The position numbers were made by a program, and so were the translations under genes. Shown in pieces: positions 41,056 to 50,731 of a stretch of DNA of 64,000 nucleotides. The first letter of the stretch is position 1, and every line of letters starts with the position of its first letter. The stretch spans positions 1-64,000 of the forward strand of contig JABLXN010000014.1 of the NCBI GenBank assembly GCA_013177995.1. Direction: 5' to 3'. The notes beneath the pieces are model-generated. The model ran no database searches, was not told the DNA's origin, and saw only the letters and a list, made by a program, of their open reading frames with translations. The stretch is from Brevinematales bacterium (lineage in GTDB: Bacteria > Spirochaetota > Brevinematia > Brevinematales > Thermospiraceae).

Positions 41056-42081
41056 ATGAGAATCGGTGTGGATATCATCAGTGGAGAAAGGGACCCCCTT
41101 GAACTGGTCGAGGGGGCTCTGGATGCCCTCAAAGAGGAACAGGATATTACCGTTGTTTTGATTGGGCCAAAGGAAACCTACGAACATCTTCTGCAGAAAA
41201 TCCAACAGCAAAAACGCTACCCCGAGAATGTCCTCGCTAAGATCGATTTTCTCCATGCGACGGAAGTGGTAACCATGGAAGACGACCCTCTCAATGTCAT
41301 GAAGCAAAAAAAAGATGCGAGTATCTACGTTGGACTCCGTGCTCACAAAGAGGGACAACTCGACGCCTTTTTTTCTCCCGGCAATACAGGAGCCATTGTG
41401 GTAGCCGCTGCTCTTATCCTTGGCCGCGTCAAGGGAGTCAAAAAACCCGCTCTGGCCACTTTCATGCCCAATATCAAGGGAGAAGCCAATATTCTCCTTG
41501 ATGTAGGAGCAAGTGCCGAGTGCGAACCATCGGATTATGTCAAGTTCTGTGTGATGGGAGAAATCTATAGCCGGGAAATGCTGGGTATCGAGAAACCTCG
41601 CATTGGGCTTCTCAACATTGGCGAGGAAGAACACAAAGGCACAAAGGAAATGAAAGATATACACCGTTTCCTGAAAGAGCTCCCTCTGAATTTTATTGGA
41701 AATGTTGAAGGTGGCGATATTTTTGGTACCAAGGCAGATGTCATTGTTTGTGATGGGTACATCGGAAATATTGCCCTGAAAACAGCCGAAGGAGCCGCAA
41801 AAGCCATTTCCAAGCTGTTGAAAGAGGCTCTCAAGAAACGTCCCCTTGCTCTTCTCACCATTCCTTTCTACAAAGGGGCACTTGACGAACTCAAGGAAAA
41901 GATTGATCCCGAAAGGTATGGAGGGGCACCTCTCTTGGGTGTCAATGGAAATGTGTATATTGGCCATGGTGCCTCAGGGAAAGACGCCATCCGCTATGGC
42001 ATCAAGGCAGCAGCGCGTGCCGTACGACATCAGGTGCTTTCCAAAATCCACACCGAACTGGAGGAGTTTCATCTGATATAG
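41056..42081 (+). CDS. plsX: Phosphate acyltransferase PlsX
   Basis: 341 residues. The family features SPGNTGAIVVAAALILGRVKG, LLDVGASAECEPSDYVKF and LLNIGEEEHKGT are visible. It makes acyl-phosphate from acyl-ACP for PlsY in phospholipid synthesis and is a peripheral membrane enzyme. It lies 27 bp after rpmF. Confidence 0.95.
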   Translation: MRIGVDIISGERDPLELVEGALDALKEEQDITVVLIGPKETYEHLLQKIQQQKRYPENVLAKIDFLHATEVVTMEDDPLNVMKQKKDASIYVGLRAHKEGQLDAFFSPGNTGAIVVAAALILGRVKGVKKPALATFMPNIKGEANILLDVGASAECEPSDYVKFCVMGEIYSREMLGIEKPRIGLLNIGEEEHKGTKEMKDIHRFLKELPLNFIGNVEGGDIFGTKADVIVCDGYIGNIALKTAEGAAKAISKLLKEALKKRPLALLTIPFYKGALDELKEKIDPERYGGAPLLGVNGNVYIGHGASGKDAIRYGIKAAARAVRHQVLSKIHTELEEFHLI

Positions 42082-42106
42082 AAAACCACACAAAAGAGGT
42101 GCGATT

Positions 42107-43093
42107 ATGTACAAAGCAATCATCAAAGGCATGGGAATGTATGTGCCGGAAAAGGTATTGACTAATCATGACTTGGAAAAGATGGTAGAAACAAACGATG
42201 AATGGATAACAACACGAACAGGGATAAAAGAAAGACGTATCGCAGCCCCAAATGAGTCAACCTCTGATCTGGCTACAAGGGCTGCTCGCCAGGCGATGGA
42301 AAAAGCCGGGGTAAAACCGGAAGATATCGATATGGTAATTGTAGCTACCATTACCCCTGATTATATCTTCCCGGCCACAGCCGCTCTTGTGCAAAACGCT
42401 CTTGGGCTTCCCCATGCTGGCACGGTGGATATAGAAGCCGCATGCTCCGGTTTTATCTATGCCCTTTCCATGGCAAATGCCTATGTGGTCAGTGGCATGT
42501 ACAAAAACATCTTGGTTATCGGGGCTGAAACTCTTTCCCGTATTACCGACTGGACAGATAGAACCACCTGTATCCTCTTTGGTGACGGGGCTGGAGCGGC
42601 CGTCGTTAGCCGTACCGAGGCTACAGATACTTCAGGATTTATTGGGTTTAGTCTTGGTGGTGATGGTTCGTATGCTGACCTGTTATGGGTACCGGCTGGA
42701 GGCTCAAAAAATCCTGCCAGCCACGAGACGGTAGACAATCGTCTCCATTACATGAAAATGAATGGAAACGCTACCTTCAAAGTAGCGGTAAGAACCATGG
42801 CTGAGGCCCTTGAGTCTATCCTCAAGGAACACCACATTGATCCCGGTGAAGTAAAACTTATTGTACCTCACCAGGCAAACCTGAGAATTATCTCAGCCAT
42901 TGCAGAAAGGTTGGGCATAGGCGAAGAAAGGGTTATGGTGAATCTGCAAAAGTATGGAAACACCAGTTCTGCCACCATTCCCATGGCTCTCTACGAAGCC
43001 ATCGAAGAAGGACGGGTGAAAAAAGGCGATCTGGTAGCTATGGTAGCATTTGGAGGAGGCTTCACCTGGGGTGCTGGTCTCCTACGATTATAA
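42107..43093 (+). CDS. fabH: 3-Oxoacyl-ACP synthase III
   Basis: 328 residues. The Cys-His-Asn triad is in EAACSGFIYAL, VPHQANLRI and KYGNTSSAT. It condenses an acyl-CoA with malonyl-ACP to begin fatty acid chains. RBS AGAGGTGCG before ATG 42107. In many bacteria fabD follows, but here fabG comes next. Confidence 0.96.
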   Translation: MYKAIIKGMGMYVPEKVLTNHDLEKMVETNDEWITTRTGIKERRIAAPNESTSDLATRAARQAMEKAGVKPEDIDMVIVATITPDYIFPATAALVQNALGLPHAGTVDIEAACSGFIYALSMANAYVVSGMYKNILVIGAETLSRITDWTDRTTCILFGDGAGAAVVSRTEATDTSGFIGFSLGGDGSYADLLWVPAGGSKNPASHETVDNRLHYMKMNGNATFKVAVRTMAEALESILKEHHIDPGEVKLIVPHQANLRIISAIAERLGIGEERVMVNLQKYGNTSSATIPMALYEAIEEGRVKKGDLVAMVAFGGGFTWGAGLLRL

Positions 43094-43115
43094 AACCAAA
43101 ATGGAGGATGTGATT

Positions 43116-43862
43116 ATGGGAAAACTTACTGGCAAAAACGCTATTGTGACGGGTTCTGCTCGTGGTATTGGAAAGGCTATTGCAGCCCGTTTGGCTGACG
43201 AAGGTGCGAATGTGGTTATTGTGGATGTGAATCTTGAGGCCGCTGAGGAAACCGCCAAGGAACTCGCTGCCAAAGGAGTCAAAACCATGGCAATGAAAGT
43301 CAATGTGGTCAACTACGAAGAGGTTGAGGCCATGGTAAACAAAACCAAAGAAGCATGGGGAAGCGTGGATATTCTTGTGAACAATGCTGGTATCACCCGT
43401 GATAACCTCATTCTCAAGATGACCCCTGAGGATTTTGATCTTGTGATTGATATTAACCTCAAGGGTGTGTTCAATGGTATCAAGGCCGTCTATCCCGTGA
43501 TGATGAAGCAGCGCAGTGGCAAAATCATCAATATTGCTTCTATCATTGGACTCATGGGGAATGCTGGTCAGGCAAACTATGCAGCAAGTAAAGCCGGCGT
43601 GATTGCTCTCACCAAGACAGCCGCCAAAGAACTTGCCGGTCGTGGCGTTCAGGTCAATGCTGTGGCTCCCGGCTACATCAAAACCGCTATGACAGATCAG
43701 CTTCCTGATGCCGTGAAGGAAGAGATGCTCAAACTGATTCCTATGAAACGCATGGGTCTTCCAGAAGACGTGGCCAATGTAGTCTTCTTCCTTGCTTCAC
43801 CAGACTCTGACTATGTCACCGGCCAAACAATCACAGTAGATGGTGGGATGGTGATGGCATAA
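43116..43862 (+). CDS. fabG: 3-Oxoacyl-ACP reductase
   Basis: 248 residues. NADP site TGSARGIGKAIA, NNAG (about 88), and catalytic Ser and YAASK in IASIIGLMGNAGQANYAASKAG. It reduces 3-oxoacyl-ACP in each elongation cycle. ATG 43116 has a GGAGG site; the longer frame from 43050 overlaps fabH and is not needed. acpP, which often follows, is missing. Confidence 0.96.
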   Translation: MGKLTGKNAIVTGSARGIGKAIAARLADEGANVVIVDVNLEAAEETAKELAAKGVKTMAMKVNVVNYEEVEAMVNKTKEAWGSVDILVNNAGITRDNLILKMTPEDFDLVIDINLKGVFNGIKAVYPVMMKQRSGKIINIASIIGLMGNAGQANYAASKAGVIALTKTAAKELAGRGVQVNAVAPGYIKTAMTDQLPDAVKEEMLKLIPMKRMGLPEDVANVVFFLASPDSDYVTGQTITVDGGMVMA

Positions 43863-43880
43863 GCCTCACCAGGAGGAAAT

Positions 43881-45131
43881 ATGGAAAAAAGACGTGTTGT
43901 TGTTACGGGTATAGGGACAATCAATGCCTGCGGTCTCAATGTTGAAGCCTTCTGGGATTCTCTCAAAAATGGCCGGTCAGGTATCTCAAGGGTCACCAAT
44001 GTGGACCTCAAAGACTCCCCTTCCCTTATCGGCGGTGAGGTCAAGAATGAGGTTTTTAATCCAGAAGACTTCATCGACAGAAAGCTTGCCCGTCGAATGG
44101 ATCGGTTCAGCCATTTTGGATGGGTAGCCGCTGAAGAGGCGGTAAAATCCAGTGGCTTAGAAAATGCTTCTGTCGACAAAGATAGGGTTGGGGTTCTGAT
44201 TGCTGCCGGTATTGGTGGTATTCAGACGTTTTATGAGAATTCCGTCAAAATGGAGAAAGAGGGCCATAAGCGGGTATCTCCCCTTATGATCCCTATGATT
44301 ATTACGGACATTACCTCAGGCTATGTTTCCATTCGCTATGGATATCGAGGCCCGAATTATTCTGTTTCTTCTGCCTGTGCCTCCGGGGCTCATGCCATTG
44401 CCATAGCCTACAATCACATTCTTGTTGATGATGCTGATGTGATGATTGTCGGTGGAACAGAAGCCGCTATCACTCCCCTTGGGTATGCAGGTTTTACCCA
44501 GGCTCAGGCCCTCTCCACTCACTACAACGATGAACCTACCAGGGGTTCCCGTCCCTTTGACAAGGATAGAGACGGGTTTGTGATGGGTGAAGGTGCCGGT
44601 GTCCTTGTACTCGAAGAATTGAACCATGCCCTCAAGCGCGGGGCTCCTATCTATGCAGAAATGGTGGGGTATGGGATGAGTGCTGATGCTCACCATATTA
44701 CTGCCCCCTGTCCGGATGGTGCAGGGGCTGCCCTTGCCATGAAAGTCGCTCTCAGAAAGTGCGGTCTCAAACCCACTGATATTCAGCTTGTCAATACCCA
44801 CGGTACATCGACACCCCTCGGCGATGTAGCGGAAACCATGGCTATCAAACAGGTTTTTGGGGACTATGCCTACAAACTCAAGATCAATTCGACAAAATCC
44901 ATGACCGGTCATACCCTTGGGGCAGCCGGTGGCATAGAGGCCGTCGCTGTGGTAAAGATGCTTCAAGAAGGCATCATTCATCCGACCATTAACCTCGACA
45001 ACCCTGATGAACAGTGTGATCTCGACTATGTGCCACACAAGGCCATCAAGATGGATGTCAAGTACGCTATCAGTAATTCCTTTGGATTTGGTGGACACGA
45101 TGTCTCTCTGGTTTTCAAAAAGTACGAGTGA
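43881..45131 (+). CDS. fabF: 3-Oxoacyl-ACP synthase II
   Basis: 416 residues. Active-site Cys in SSACASGAHAIAIAYN, His in VNTHGTSTPLGD and His in KSMTGHTLGAAGG. It elongates acyl-ACP with malonyl-ACP. It lies 18 bp after fabG with an AGGAGG site, leaving no room for acpP. Its last 32 bp overlap rnc. Confidence 0.96.
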   Translation: MEKRRVVVTGIGTINACGLNVEAFWDSLKNGRSGISRVTNVDLKDSPSLIGGEVKNEVFNPEDFIDRKLARRMDRFSHFGWVAAEEAVKSSGLENASVDKDRVGVLIAAGIGGIQTFYENSVKMEKEGHKRVSPLMIPMIITDITSGYVSIRYGYRGPNYSVSSACASGAHAIAIAYNHILVDDADVMIVGGTEAAITPLGYAGFTQAQALSTHYNDEPTRGSRPFDKDRDGFVMGEGAGVLVLEELNHALKRGAPIYAEMVGYGMSADAHHITAPCPDGAGAALAMKVALRKCGLKPTDIQLVNTHGTSTPLGDVAETMAIKQVFGDYAYKLKINSTKSMTGHTLGAAGGIEAVAVVKMLQEGIIHPTINLDNPDEQCDLDYVPHKAIKMDVKYAISNSFGFGGHDVSLVFKKYE

Positions 45132-45858
45132 AGCACAACTTTCTGCTGAACGTATCAGGCAACTCAAAGATCTCTGCAAAAAAATGAAGGTAAAAGTAAA
45201 AGCCCTGGCCTTGCTGGACAGGGCTTTTACTCATGCTTCTTACGGACATGATAATCGAGACCCCATGTATAACTATGAACGACTCGAGTTTTTAGGCGAT
45301 TCTGTACTGAATTTAGGTGTAGCCCGTCTTCTCTATGAAACCCGTACCCAGGAAAAAGAAGGTACTCTCTCAGCCCTTCGTTCAAGTTTAGTGGATGAGA
45401 AAACCCTCTACGAAATTGCCCAGCAATTCTCCTTTTATGAGTATCTTAACCTTGGCAAAGGAGAAAGTCTCTCCGATGAGAGAGCCAGAATCAAAGTACT
45501 TGCCGATGTCGTTGAGGCTTTTCTTGCCGTCTATTTCCTTGAACACGGCTGGGAAAAAACCTTTGAACTCATCAAACGCCTTTTTTCTCCCCTTCTCACC
45601 CACCGTCTTCAGAGTGGTACCCGCGATTTCAAAAGCCAGCTCCAGAAATGGGCCCTCTCTACCTACAAAGAGTATCCCGTGTACAAGGTGATCAAAGAAG
45701 AAGGCCCCGATCACAACAAAGTTTTCACCATAGAAGTCTCCCTTCACAAAACCTATCGGGCGATCTCTGAGGGAAGAAGCAAAAAAGAAGCCGAACAAAA
45801 AGCCGCCGAAAAACTCCTTGCCCAGATTCGCAAAGAGGAGAAATCCAATGCTTCGTAG
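45100..45858 (+). CDS. rnc: Ribonuclease III
   Basis: 252 residues. The RNase III signature ERLEFLGDSVLNLGVARLL and the second acidic site ADVVEAFLAVYFLE are present. A double-stranded RNA-binding domain ends the protein (FKSQLQKWALSTYKEYPVYKV). It processes rRNA precursors and structured RNAs. ATG 45100 inside fabF has a GGTGGA site; ATG 45184 is an alternative but would trim the first helix. The longer frame to 45007 is a fabF shadow. Confidence 0.92.
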   Translation: MSLWFSKSTSEAQLSAERIRQLKDLCKKMKVKVKALALLDRAFTHASYGHDNRDPMYNYERLEFLGDSVLNLGVARLLYETRTQEKEGTLSALRSSLVDEKTLYEIAQQFSFYEYLNLGKGESLSDERARIKVLADVVEAFLAVYFLEHGWEKTFELIKRLFSPLLTHRLQSGTRDFKSQLQKWALSTYKEYPVYKVIKEEGPDHNKVFTIEVSLHKTYRAISEGRSKKEAEQKAAEKLLAQIRKEEKSNAS

Positions 45859-46741
45859 TATGACAGGATTTGCCAGTGCCTTTATCACGTATGACGACTT
45901 TGATATCGAAGTGGAAATCAAAAGCGTCAATTCTCGCTACTTTGAGTTTCGGCTTTTAGGAACCCCTCTTCCTGTGGAGTGGGAAAACGAATTCCGTCAA
46001 CAGGTATTTGAAGTCCTCAAACGGGGCAAAATTGATCTCTTGATCCGCGTGGTAGAAAAAAGTGCCAAAAACACCCGCGTTGTGGTCAATACCGAACTTG
46101 CCAAACAATACTTAGATGCCCTCAGAACCTTATCGCACGATTTAGGGATCCCCGGCGATATCACTATCCCTCATCTTCTCTCTTTAGGTCCTATTGTCGA
46201 GGTGGAAAAATTGGACGCGGATGTCACCCTTTTTGAGAGACTCAGGGAAGTGGTGAGTGATGTCCTGCAACGTACGGAAAATATGATGCGCCTTGAGGGA
46301 CAAAAAACCATCGCAGATATTCGCAAGTCCCTTTCCCTCATCGAGAAAGCCCTCTCGCTAATCGAACAGCGTTATCCCGAAAGCTTAGCGCGCTATCAGC
46401 AGGAACTTCAGAAGAAACTTGTCGAATTCGCTTCCAGTCTCGGGGAAAGTACAAGAGAAATTGTCCAGAACCGCATCCTCCTCGAAGTAGAACTCGTTTC
46501 AAGCCGGGTTGCCATCAACGAAGAGATTGTGAGACTGAGAAGCCATCTTCACCAGTTTGATCAGATCATTGAGGGCAAACTTCCCGGTGATGGCAAAAAA
46601 CTCGACTTTATCTCCCAGGAGATGAATCGCGAAACCAATACCATTGCCTCCAAATCCCAGGACTATGAGATCATTCAAGCAACCATAGACATCAAGGGAG
46701 AAATAGAAAAAATCCGTGAACACCTGAGGAATCTCGAATGA
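45848..46741 (+). CDS. YicC-family endoribonuclease
   Basis: 297 residues. It starts with the family hallmark MLRSMTGFASA and has VEIKSVNSRYFE and, at the end, FISQEMNRETNTIASKS. YicC-type proteins are RNA endonucleases. ATG 45848 overlaps the rnc end by 11 bp, with GAGGAG as ribosome site. The usual partner gmk follows with 4-bp overlap. Confidence 0.94.
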   Translation: MLRSMTGFASAFITYDDFDIEVEIKSVNSRYFEFRLLGTPLPVEWENEFRQQVFEVLKRGKIDLLIRVVEKSAKNTRVVVNTELAKQYLDALRTLSHDLGIPGDITIPHLLSLGPIVEVEKLDADVTLFERLREVVSDVLQRTENMMRLEGQKTIADIRKSLSLIEKALSLIEQRYPESLARYQQELQKKLVEFASSLGESTREIVQNRILLEVELVSSRVAINEEIVRLRSHLHQFDQIIEGKLPGDGKKLDFISQEMNRETNTIASKSQDYEIIQATIDIKGEIEKIREHLRNLE

Positions 46742-47301
46742 AACAGGGTGGTATTATTGTTATCTCCGGTCCTTCTGGGGTGGGCAAAACCACACTCTAC
46801 AAAAGACTTCTTGCCGAATTTCCTGAAAAACTTGCCTTCTCGGTTTCGGTGACAACCCGTTCTCCACGACCTGGAGAAGTCGATGGCGTTGATTATTATT
46901 TTTATACAAAAGAAGAATTTGAGAGAGCTAAAGAAGAGGGTAAGTTTGCAGAATGGGCTGAGGTGTATGGCAATTACTATGGCACGCTCAAAAGTGAACT
47001 TGAGAGAATCATGAAAAGCGGAAAAACAGCTCTTCTCGACGTCGATGTCCAGGGTGGGATGAGTATTCGACAGGCCTTCCCCGAGTCCTATCTCATCTTT
47101 ATTCTTCCCCCTTCTGTTGAGGAACTCAAAGAGAGAATCCTCAAACGTTGTAGCGATAATCCTGAGGCTATCAAACGCCGTCTTCACCAGGCCTCTGAAG
47201 AAATGAAAATGGCTTCCTTCTACGATCTCTGTATTGAAAACAAAAATCTTGATGAAGCCTATGCTTCCCTTCGTGACGCCGTAGTCTCACGAATTCTTTG
47301 A
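46738..47301 (+). CDS. gmk: Guanylate kinase
   Basis: 187 residues. P-loop ISGPSGVGKTTLYKRLL, the GMP-binding VTTRSPRPGEVDGVDYYF and LLDVDVQGG. It phosphorylates GMP to GDP. Last gene of the rpmF-gmk operon; rpoZ, often the next gene, is absent. Confidence 0.96.
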   Translation: MKQGGIIVISGPSGVGKTTLYKRLLAEFPEKLAFSVSVTTRSPRPGEVDGVDYYFYTKEEFERAKEEGKFAEWAEVYGNYYGTLKSELERIMKSGKTALLDVDVQGGMSIRQAFPESYLIFILPPSVEELKERILKRCSDNPEAIKRRLHQASEEMKMASFYDLCIENKNLDEAYASLRDAVVSRIL

Positions 47302-47309
47302 AAAAGAGA

Positions 47310-47342
47310 TGTATACTTTTGTATACAAAGTTGCATTTGCAA
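47310..47342. promoter_or_regulatory. Two palindromes upstream of the sigma-54 promoter
   Basis: TGTATAC-TTTT-GTATACA (47310-47327) and TTGCA-TT-TGCAA (47331-47342). They lie roughly 80 to 115 bp before the expected lpxC transcription start, the range of enhancer sites for sigma-54 activators. No T tract or GC-rich stem suggests a terminator. Confidence 0.5.
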
Positions 47343-47397
47343 TTATCTTTATCTTTTTAATTTCAATTCAGAAAAGCAATTAGAAAAATTTTTATTT

Positions 47398-47413
47398 TGG
47401 CACGATTCTTGCA
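47398..47413 (+). promoter_or_regulatory. Sigma-54 (RpoN) promoter of lpxC
   Basis: TGGCACG-ATTC-TTGCA is the -24/-12 consensus, with GG (47399-47400) and GC (47411-47412) exactly 10 bp apart. The start would be near 47424, leaving a leader of about 16 nt that includes AAGGAG at 47425-47430. Confidence 0.8.
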
Positions 47414-47439
47414 ATTAAAAAAGAGAAGGAGTGTACGTT

Positions 47440-48372
47440 ATGTCAAGAAAACAACAGACCCTCAAGTCTTCTGTTCGTTTTGAAGGCATAGGTCTTCATA
47501 CAGGCGAAAAAAGCACCATAGAAGTCCATCCCGCTTCTGAAGATACAGGACTGGTCTTTCTCACCCGTTATCAGGGAAAAGAAAGAGCCATCCCTTATAC
47601 CGTCGATTATATCACTGATACAAGAAATAATATTACCGTCTCGGATGGGGTGGTTTCCTACAAGACGGTAGAACATATGATGGGGGCCCTGTATGGCCTT
47701 GGAATCGACAATGCCATTCTTGAGTTTACCGGCCCTGAAATGCCCATCATGGATGGAAGTGCCGCTCCCTTTGTCGAGGCTTTTCTGAAAGCAGGAGTGG
47801 TTGCCCAGCATAGCGAGAAAAAGGTCCTTCGTCTCATGGAATCCCTGTGGGTGACAAAAGATGACAAGTTCTTAGTGGGCGTTCCTTTCTATGCTCTCAA
47901 GATCAACTATACTATTTCTTTTCCAAACTCACCCATTGGGACACAGACCTTCCAGCTCAATATGACAGAAGAGGATGCCTTTAGTTCCATAGCCCAGGCA
48001 AGAACCTTTGGTTTTCTGGAGGATATTGACTACTACCAAAAGAATGGTCTTGTGTTAGGCGGCGGGTTCGACAATGTTCATGTGTATAGCCGCAAAGAAA
48101 ACCGCTCCATCAATGGTGCCCGCTACGACGATGAACCTGTTCGTCACAAGGTGCTAGACCTTTTAGGTGCCCTTGCCCTTCTCCCCTATGATATTGAGGG
48201 ATTCCTCGTATCCTACAAGGGTGGCCATACGTTAGATGTGGATTTTGCAAGACTTCTCTCTCACTATGCCGAGAAACAAAAAGAAGAAGCAAAGATCTTC
48301 ACCGAAGGGTATTCCTATCAGGTATCCGGTCTTCTTCACTTAGAGCCAAGAGTGGCTCATTTAGCTTCGTAA
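47440..48372 (+). CDS. lpxC: UDP-3-O-acyl-N-acetylglucosamine deacetylase
   Basis: 310 residues. The family start RKQQTLKSSVRFEGIGLHTG, the zinc-site His of TVEHMMGALYGLGIDN, and the second His and Asp in DDEPVRHKVLDLLGAL are all present. It performs the committed step of lipid A synthesis, showing an LPS-type outer membrane. ATG 47440 follows AAGGAG; the in-frame GTG 47431 overlaps that site. It has an unusual sigma-54 promoter and its own terminator (48398-48427). Confidence 0.95.
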   Translation: MSRKQQTLKSSVRFEGIGLHTGEKSTIEVHPASEDTGLVFLTRYQGKERAIPYTVDYITDTRNNITVSDGVVSYKTVEHMMGALYGLGIDNAILEFTGPEMPIMDGSAAPFVEAFLKAGVVAQHSEKKVLRLMESLWVTKDDKFLVGVPFYALKINYTISFPNSPIGTQTFQLNMTEEDAFSSIAQARTFGFLEDIDYYQKNGLVLGGGFDNVHVYSRKENRSINGARYDDEPVRHKVLDLLGALALLPYDIEGFLVSYKGGHTLDVDFARLLSHYAEKQKEEAKIFTEGYSYQVSGLLHLEPRVAHLAS

Positions 48373-48397
48373 AATAACTACCTTCCCATATTCCTGG

Positions 48398-48427
48398 GGC
48401 GTATCCATCATGGGTACGCCTTTTTTA
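48398..48427 (+). terminator. Rho-independent terminator of lpxC
   Basis: Stem GGCGTATCC/GGGTACGCC (one G-U pair), loop ATCAT, followed by TTTTTTATT. Confidence 0.85.
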
Positions 48428-48793
48428 TTAAGAGAGAAAAGTCTTTTGATAAGCCTCTACCTTTTCGATAATCGTCAAAAAATGCGGATTTTCTCCATGC
48501 TTTTCCACAAATTCCCGGTAAGCCTCTTCCTTGCGACTTGCTTTTTCCATCTCACGAAGAAAAGCCTCTTCCTCTTCTGTGAGAGAAAGCCCCAAATCAC
48601 GGCAGGTCTCTACCACGCCATGATGAGGGATTTCACCGGTGGCATAGATGGCAAGATCCTCTATCCACTGCAGAAGTGTCTCAGCAAGAAGAAAAGCCCT
48701 CTTTTCCCGAAAGAAGAGAACAAGCGTTTCAGGAAGACCGGCAAGAGAGTCGAAAAACTGCTTTCGTGCCAATTCACACCAGAACACTTTCAT
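48428..48793 (-). CDS. Hypothetical protein downstream of purE
   Basis: 121 residues, not recognised. It is helical and acidic, with no membrane or export signal ([20 protein letters not shown] start; [20 protein letters not shown] in the middle). It overlaps purE by 4 bp (ATGA) and is the last gene of the purKE operon, so it is probably translated. A structural or regulatory link with purines is not shown. Confidence 0.7.
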   Translation of the reverse strand: MKVFWCELARKQFFDSLAGLPETLVLFFREKRAFLLAETLLQWIEDLAIYATGEIPHHGVVETCRDLGLSLTEEEEAFLREMEKASRKEEAYREFVEKHGENPHFLTIIEKVEAYQKTFLS

Positions 48794-49314
48794 TTTTTCT
48801 TTTCCTCAAGGTAGGTTTTCCATCCAGCAAGAGTGAGCTTTGCGTCCTTCTCAAGGACTTCCTTCTCCATGTGTTTTTTGTAGTTTCGATACGCTTCTCT
48901 GTACTCCGGATATTTGATCCCTAACATGCTTACCGCAAGAAGCCCGGCATTTTTGGCCTGATTGATCGCCACGGTGGCTACAGGAACCCCTCCAGGCATC
49001 TGCACAATGGAGAGAAGAGAATCCAAACCCTGGAGATGAGAACTTTTGACAGGAACACCAATCACCGGCAATTCGGTAAGAGAGGCCACCATCCCGGGCA
49101 GGTGAGCTGCTCCCCCTGCTCCGGCAATAATCACCTCAATACCACGAGAAGATGCCCCATCCGCAAATTCTACCATCCAGTGAGGAGTCCGATGAGCCGA
49201 TACAATATGAACCTCATAAGGCACCTGCATTTCCTCAAGCACAAGAGCGGCCTCTTTCATTACCTCAAGATCCGAATCACTTCCCATGATGATACTTACC
49301 AGAGGTTTTTTCAT
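48790..49314 (-). CDS. purE: N5-carboxyaminoimidazole ribonucleotide mutase
   Basis: 174 residues, class I Pur[17 protein letters not shown] and the catalytic His loop [14 protein letters not shown] are present, with [13 protein letters not shown]. It converts N5-CAIR to CAIR in purine synthesis. It overlaps purK by 4 bp and its C-terminal helix is slightly extended ([19 protein letters not shown]). Confidence 0.95.
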   Translation of the reverse strand: MKKPLVSIIMGSDSDLEVMKEAALVLEEMQVPYEVHIVSAHRTPHWMVEFADGASSRGIEVIIAGAGGAAHLPGMVASLTELPVIGVPVKSSHLQGLDSLLSIVQMPGGVPVATVAINQAKNAGLLAVSMLGIKYPEYREAYRNYKKHMEKEVLEKDAKLTLAGWKTYLEEKKK

Positions 49315-50447
49315 AGAGCCTCCGAAACAATGCGAATTTTTGATCGAATAGCCTGAGCTTTTTCCAGGGCTTCTTCCACTGTTTGGGCGGTGATAGTAAC
49401 ATGTCCCATCTTGCGGAATGGTTTGGTAACAGGCTTCCGATAAAAATGAAAAGCAAGCCCGGGAATAGAAAGGGCTTCTTCAAAACCTTCGACCACCGCC
49501 GGACCCTCATGCCCTACCTCTCCCAAGAGATTAAACATCACTGCTGGAGCCAGAAGCCGGGGAGACCCAAGAGGAAGATTCAGAACAGCCCGAATATGCT
49601 GTTCAAATTGACTGGTTTCACAGGCCTCAATGGTATAATGCCCTGAGTTGTGTGGTCGAGGAGCTATCTCATTGTAAAGAAGTCGTCCATCGGTAGAAAG
49701 AAAAAGTTCCACACCAAAAATACCCACCCCCTGCAAGGCTTCAACACAGGCGATGGCTATCTCCCTTGCCTCCTTTTCCACCTGAGAGGAAACCCGGGCT
49801 GGAGCAAGCACCATATCACAGATATGCGCCCGTTCATCAAACACCATCTCTGTGAGAGGATAGGTAACCACTTCTCCCCGCTGATTTCTCGCCACCATGA
49901 TACCCAGTTCTTTTTCTATGGAAACCCTCTCTTCAACAAGGAAATTCTCCGGAAAGGCCCCTTTGAGATCCTCTTCCCCCCTGATGGTCAAAACCCCTTT
50001 TCCATCGTAACCACCCTTTCGGGCTTTCTGAATACAGGGAAAACCAAACCGGCGAAGAGCCTCTCTCTCCAGGGTATCATACAGGGCAAAACGAGGCATA
50101 GGAATACCACAACGGGCGAGAAACTCCTTTTGCCGCCCCTTGTCCTGGATAAGAGCTAAAAGATCAGGAGAAGGAGCAAATCGGTGACCTTCGTTCTCTA
50201 TCTTTTTGATAGCTTCCGTGGAAATATGTTCAATATCATACGTGGTCAAAGTACAATGACGTGCCAGTTCCCGGATGGCAGCTTCATCATGAAAGCTTCC
50301 TACAATGGTGTGATCAGCCACAAAAGAGGCGGGACATTTCTCATACGGATCAAGCACCCAGACAGAAAAACCCAACCGCTGAGCTACCTGAGCCATCATC
50401 TTGCCCAACTGCCCCCCTCCAATGATGCCAAGCCTGATTTTCTCCAT
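49311..50447 (-). CDS. purK: 5-(Carboxyamino)imidazole ribonucleotide synthase
   Basis: 378 residues. An N-terminal [20 protein letters not shown] fold and an ATP-grasp domain ([29 protein letters not shown]) are present. With bicarbonate and ATP it forms N5-CAIR for PurE. It is the first gene of the operon; a TACAAT-like -10 box lies about 50 bp upstream but the -35 is weak. Confidence 0.95.
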   Translation of the reverse strand: MEKIRLGIIGGGQLGKMMAQVAQRLGFSVWVLDPYEKCPASFVADHTIVGSFHDEAAIRELARHCTLTTYDIEHISTEAIKKIENEGHRFAPSPDLLALIQDKGRQKEFLARCGIPMPRFALYDTLEREALRRFGFPCIQKARKGGYDGKGVLTIRGEEDLKGAFPENFLVEERVSIEKELGIMVARNQRGEVVTYPLTEMVFDERAHICDMVLAPARVSSQVEKEAREIAIACVEALQGVGIFGVELFLSTDGRLLYNEIAPRPHNSGHYTIEACETSQFEQHIRAVLNLPLGSPRLLAPAVMFNLLGEVGHEGPAVVEGFEEALSIPGLAFHFYRKPVTKPFRKMGHVTITAQTVEEALEKAQAIRSKIRIVSEAL

Positions 50448-50527
50448 CAGTCCTCCACAAAGTTATCATCGAGAAAGGATTCGCTTATCATTCATTGTAC
50501 CATAGAAAAAGTATTTTTTCCACTTCT

Positions 50528-50728
50528 GAGACCTTTGCACGAATGTGCAAAGGTCTCAAGAAAGTAATAAAAAACAAAAAAACAGTATAAAAATATGCCT
50601 TTCTATAATAAAAAATCCTATTTTTTGGATAAAAAAGACAAATAGACCCTTGTAAACAGAAAAAACGGGGTTTCAGGGGCGTAGCCCCTGACCAAGACAG
50701 GGGAAGAAAACACCCGTGCAAGGGTCTC
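50528..50728 (-). mobile_element. MITE copy G (complete, inverted)
   Basis: 201 bp with a perfect terminal hairpin (50528-50557) and the other end GTGCAAGGGTCTC to 50728. The 5-bp duplication CTTCT is exact (50523-50527 and 50729-50733) and includes part of the traB stop codon. Confidence 0.92.
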
Positions 50729-50731
50729 CTT

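Noticed and set aside
40792-41967. 391-residue minus-strand frame opposite rpmF and plsX
   Set aside because: The plus strand encodes two clearly conserved proteins; the antisense frame is a codon-bias shadow.
44316-45179. 287-residue minus-strand frame
   Set aside because: Antisense of fabF; no independent support.
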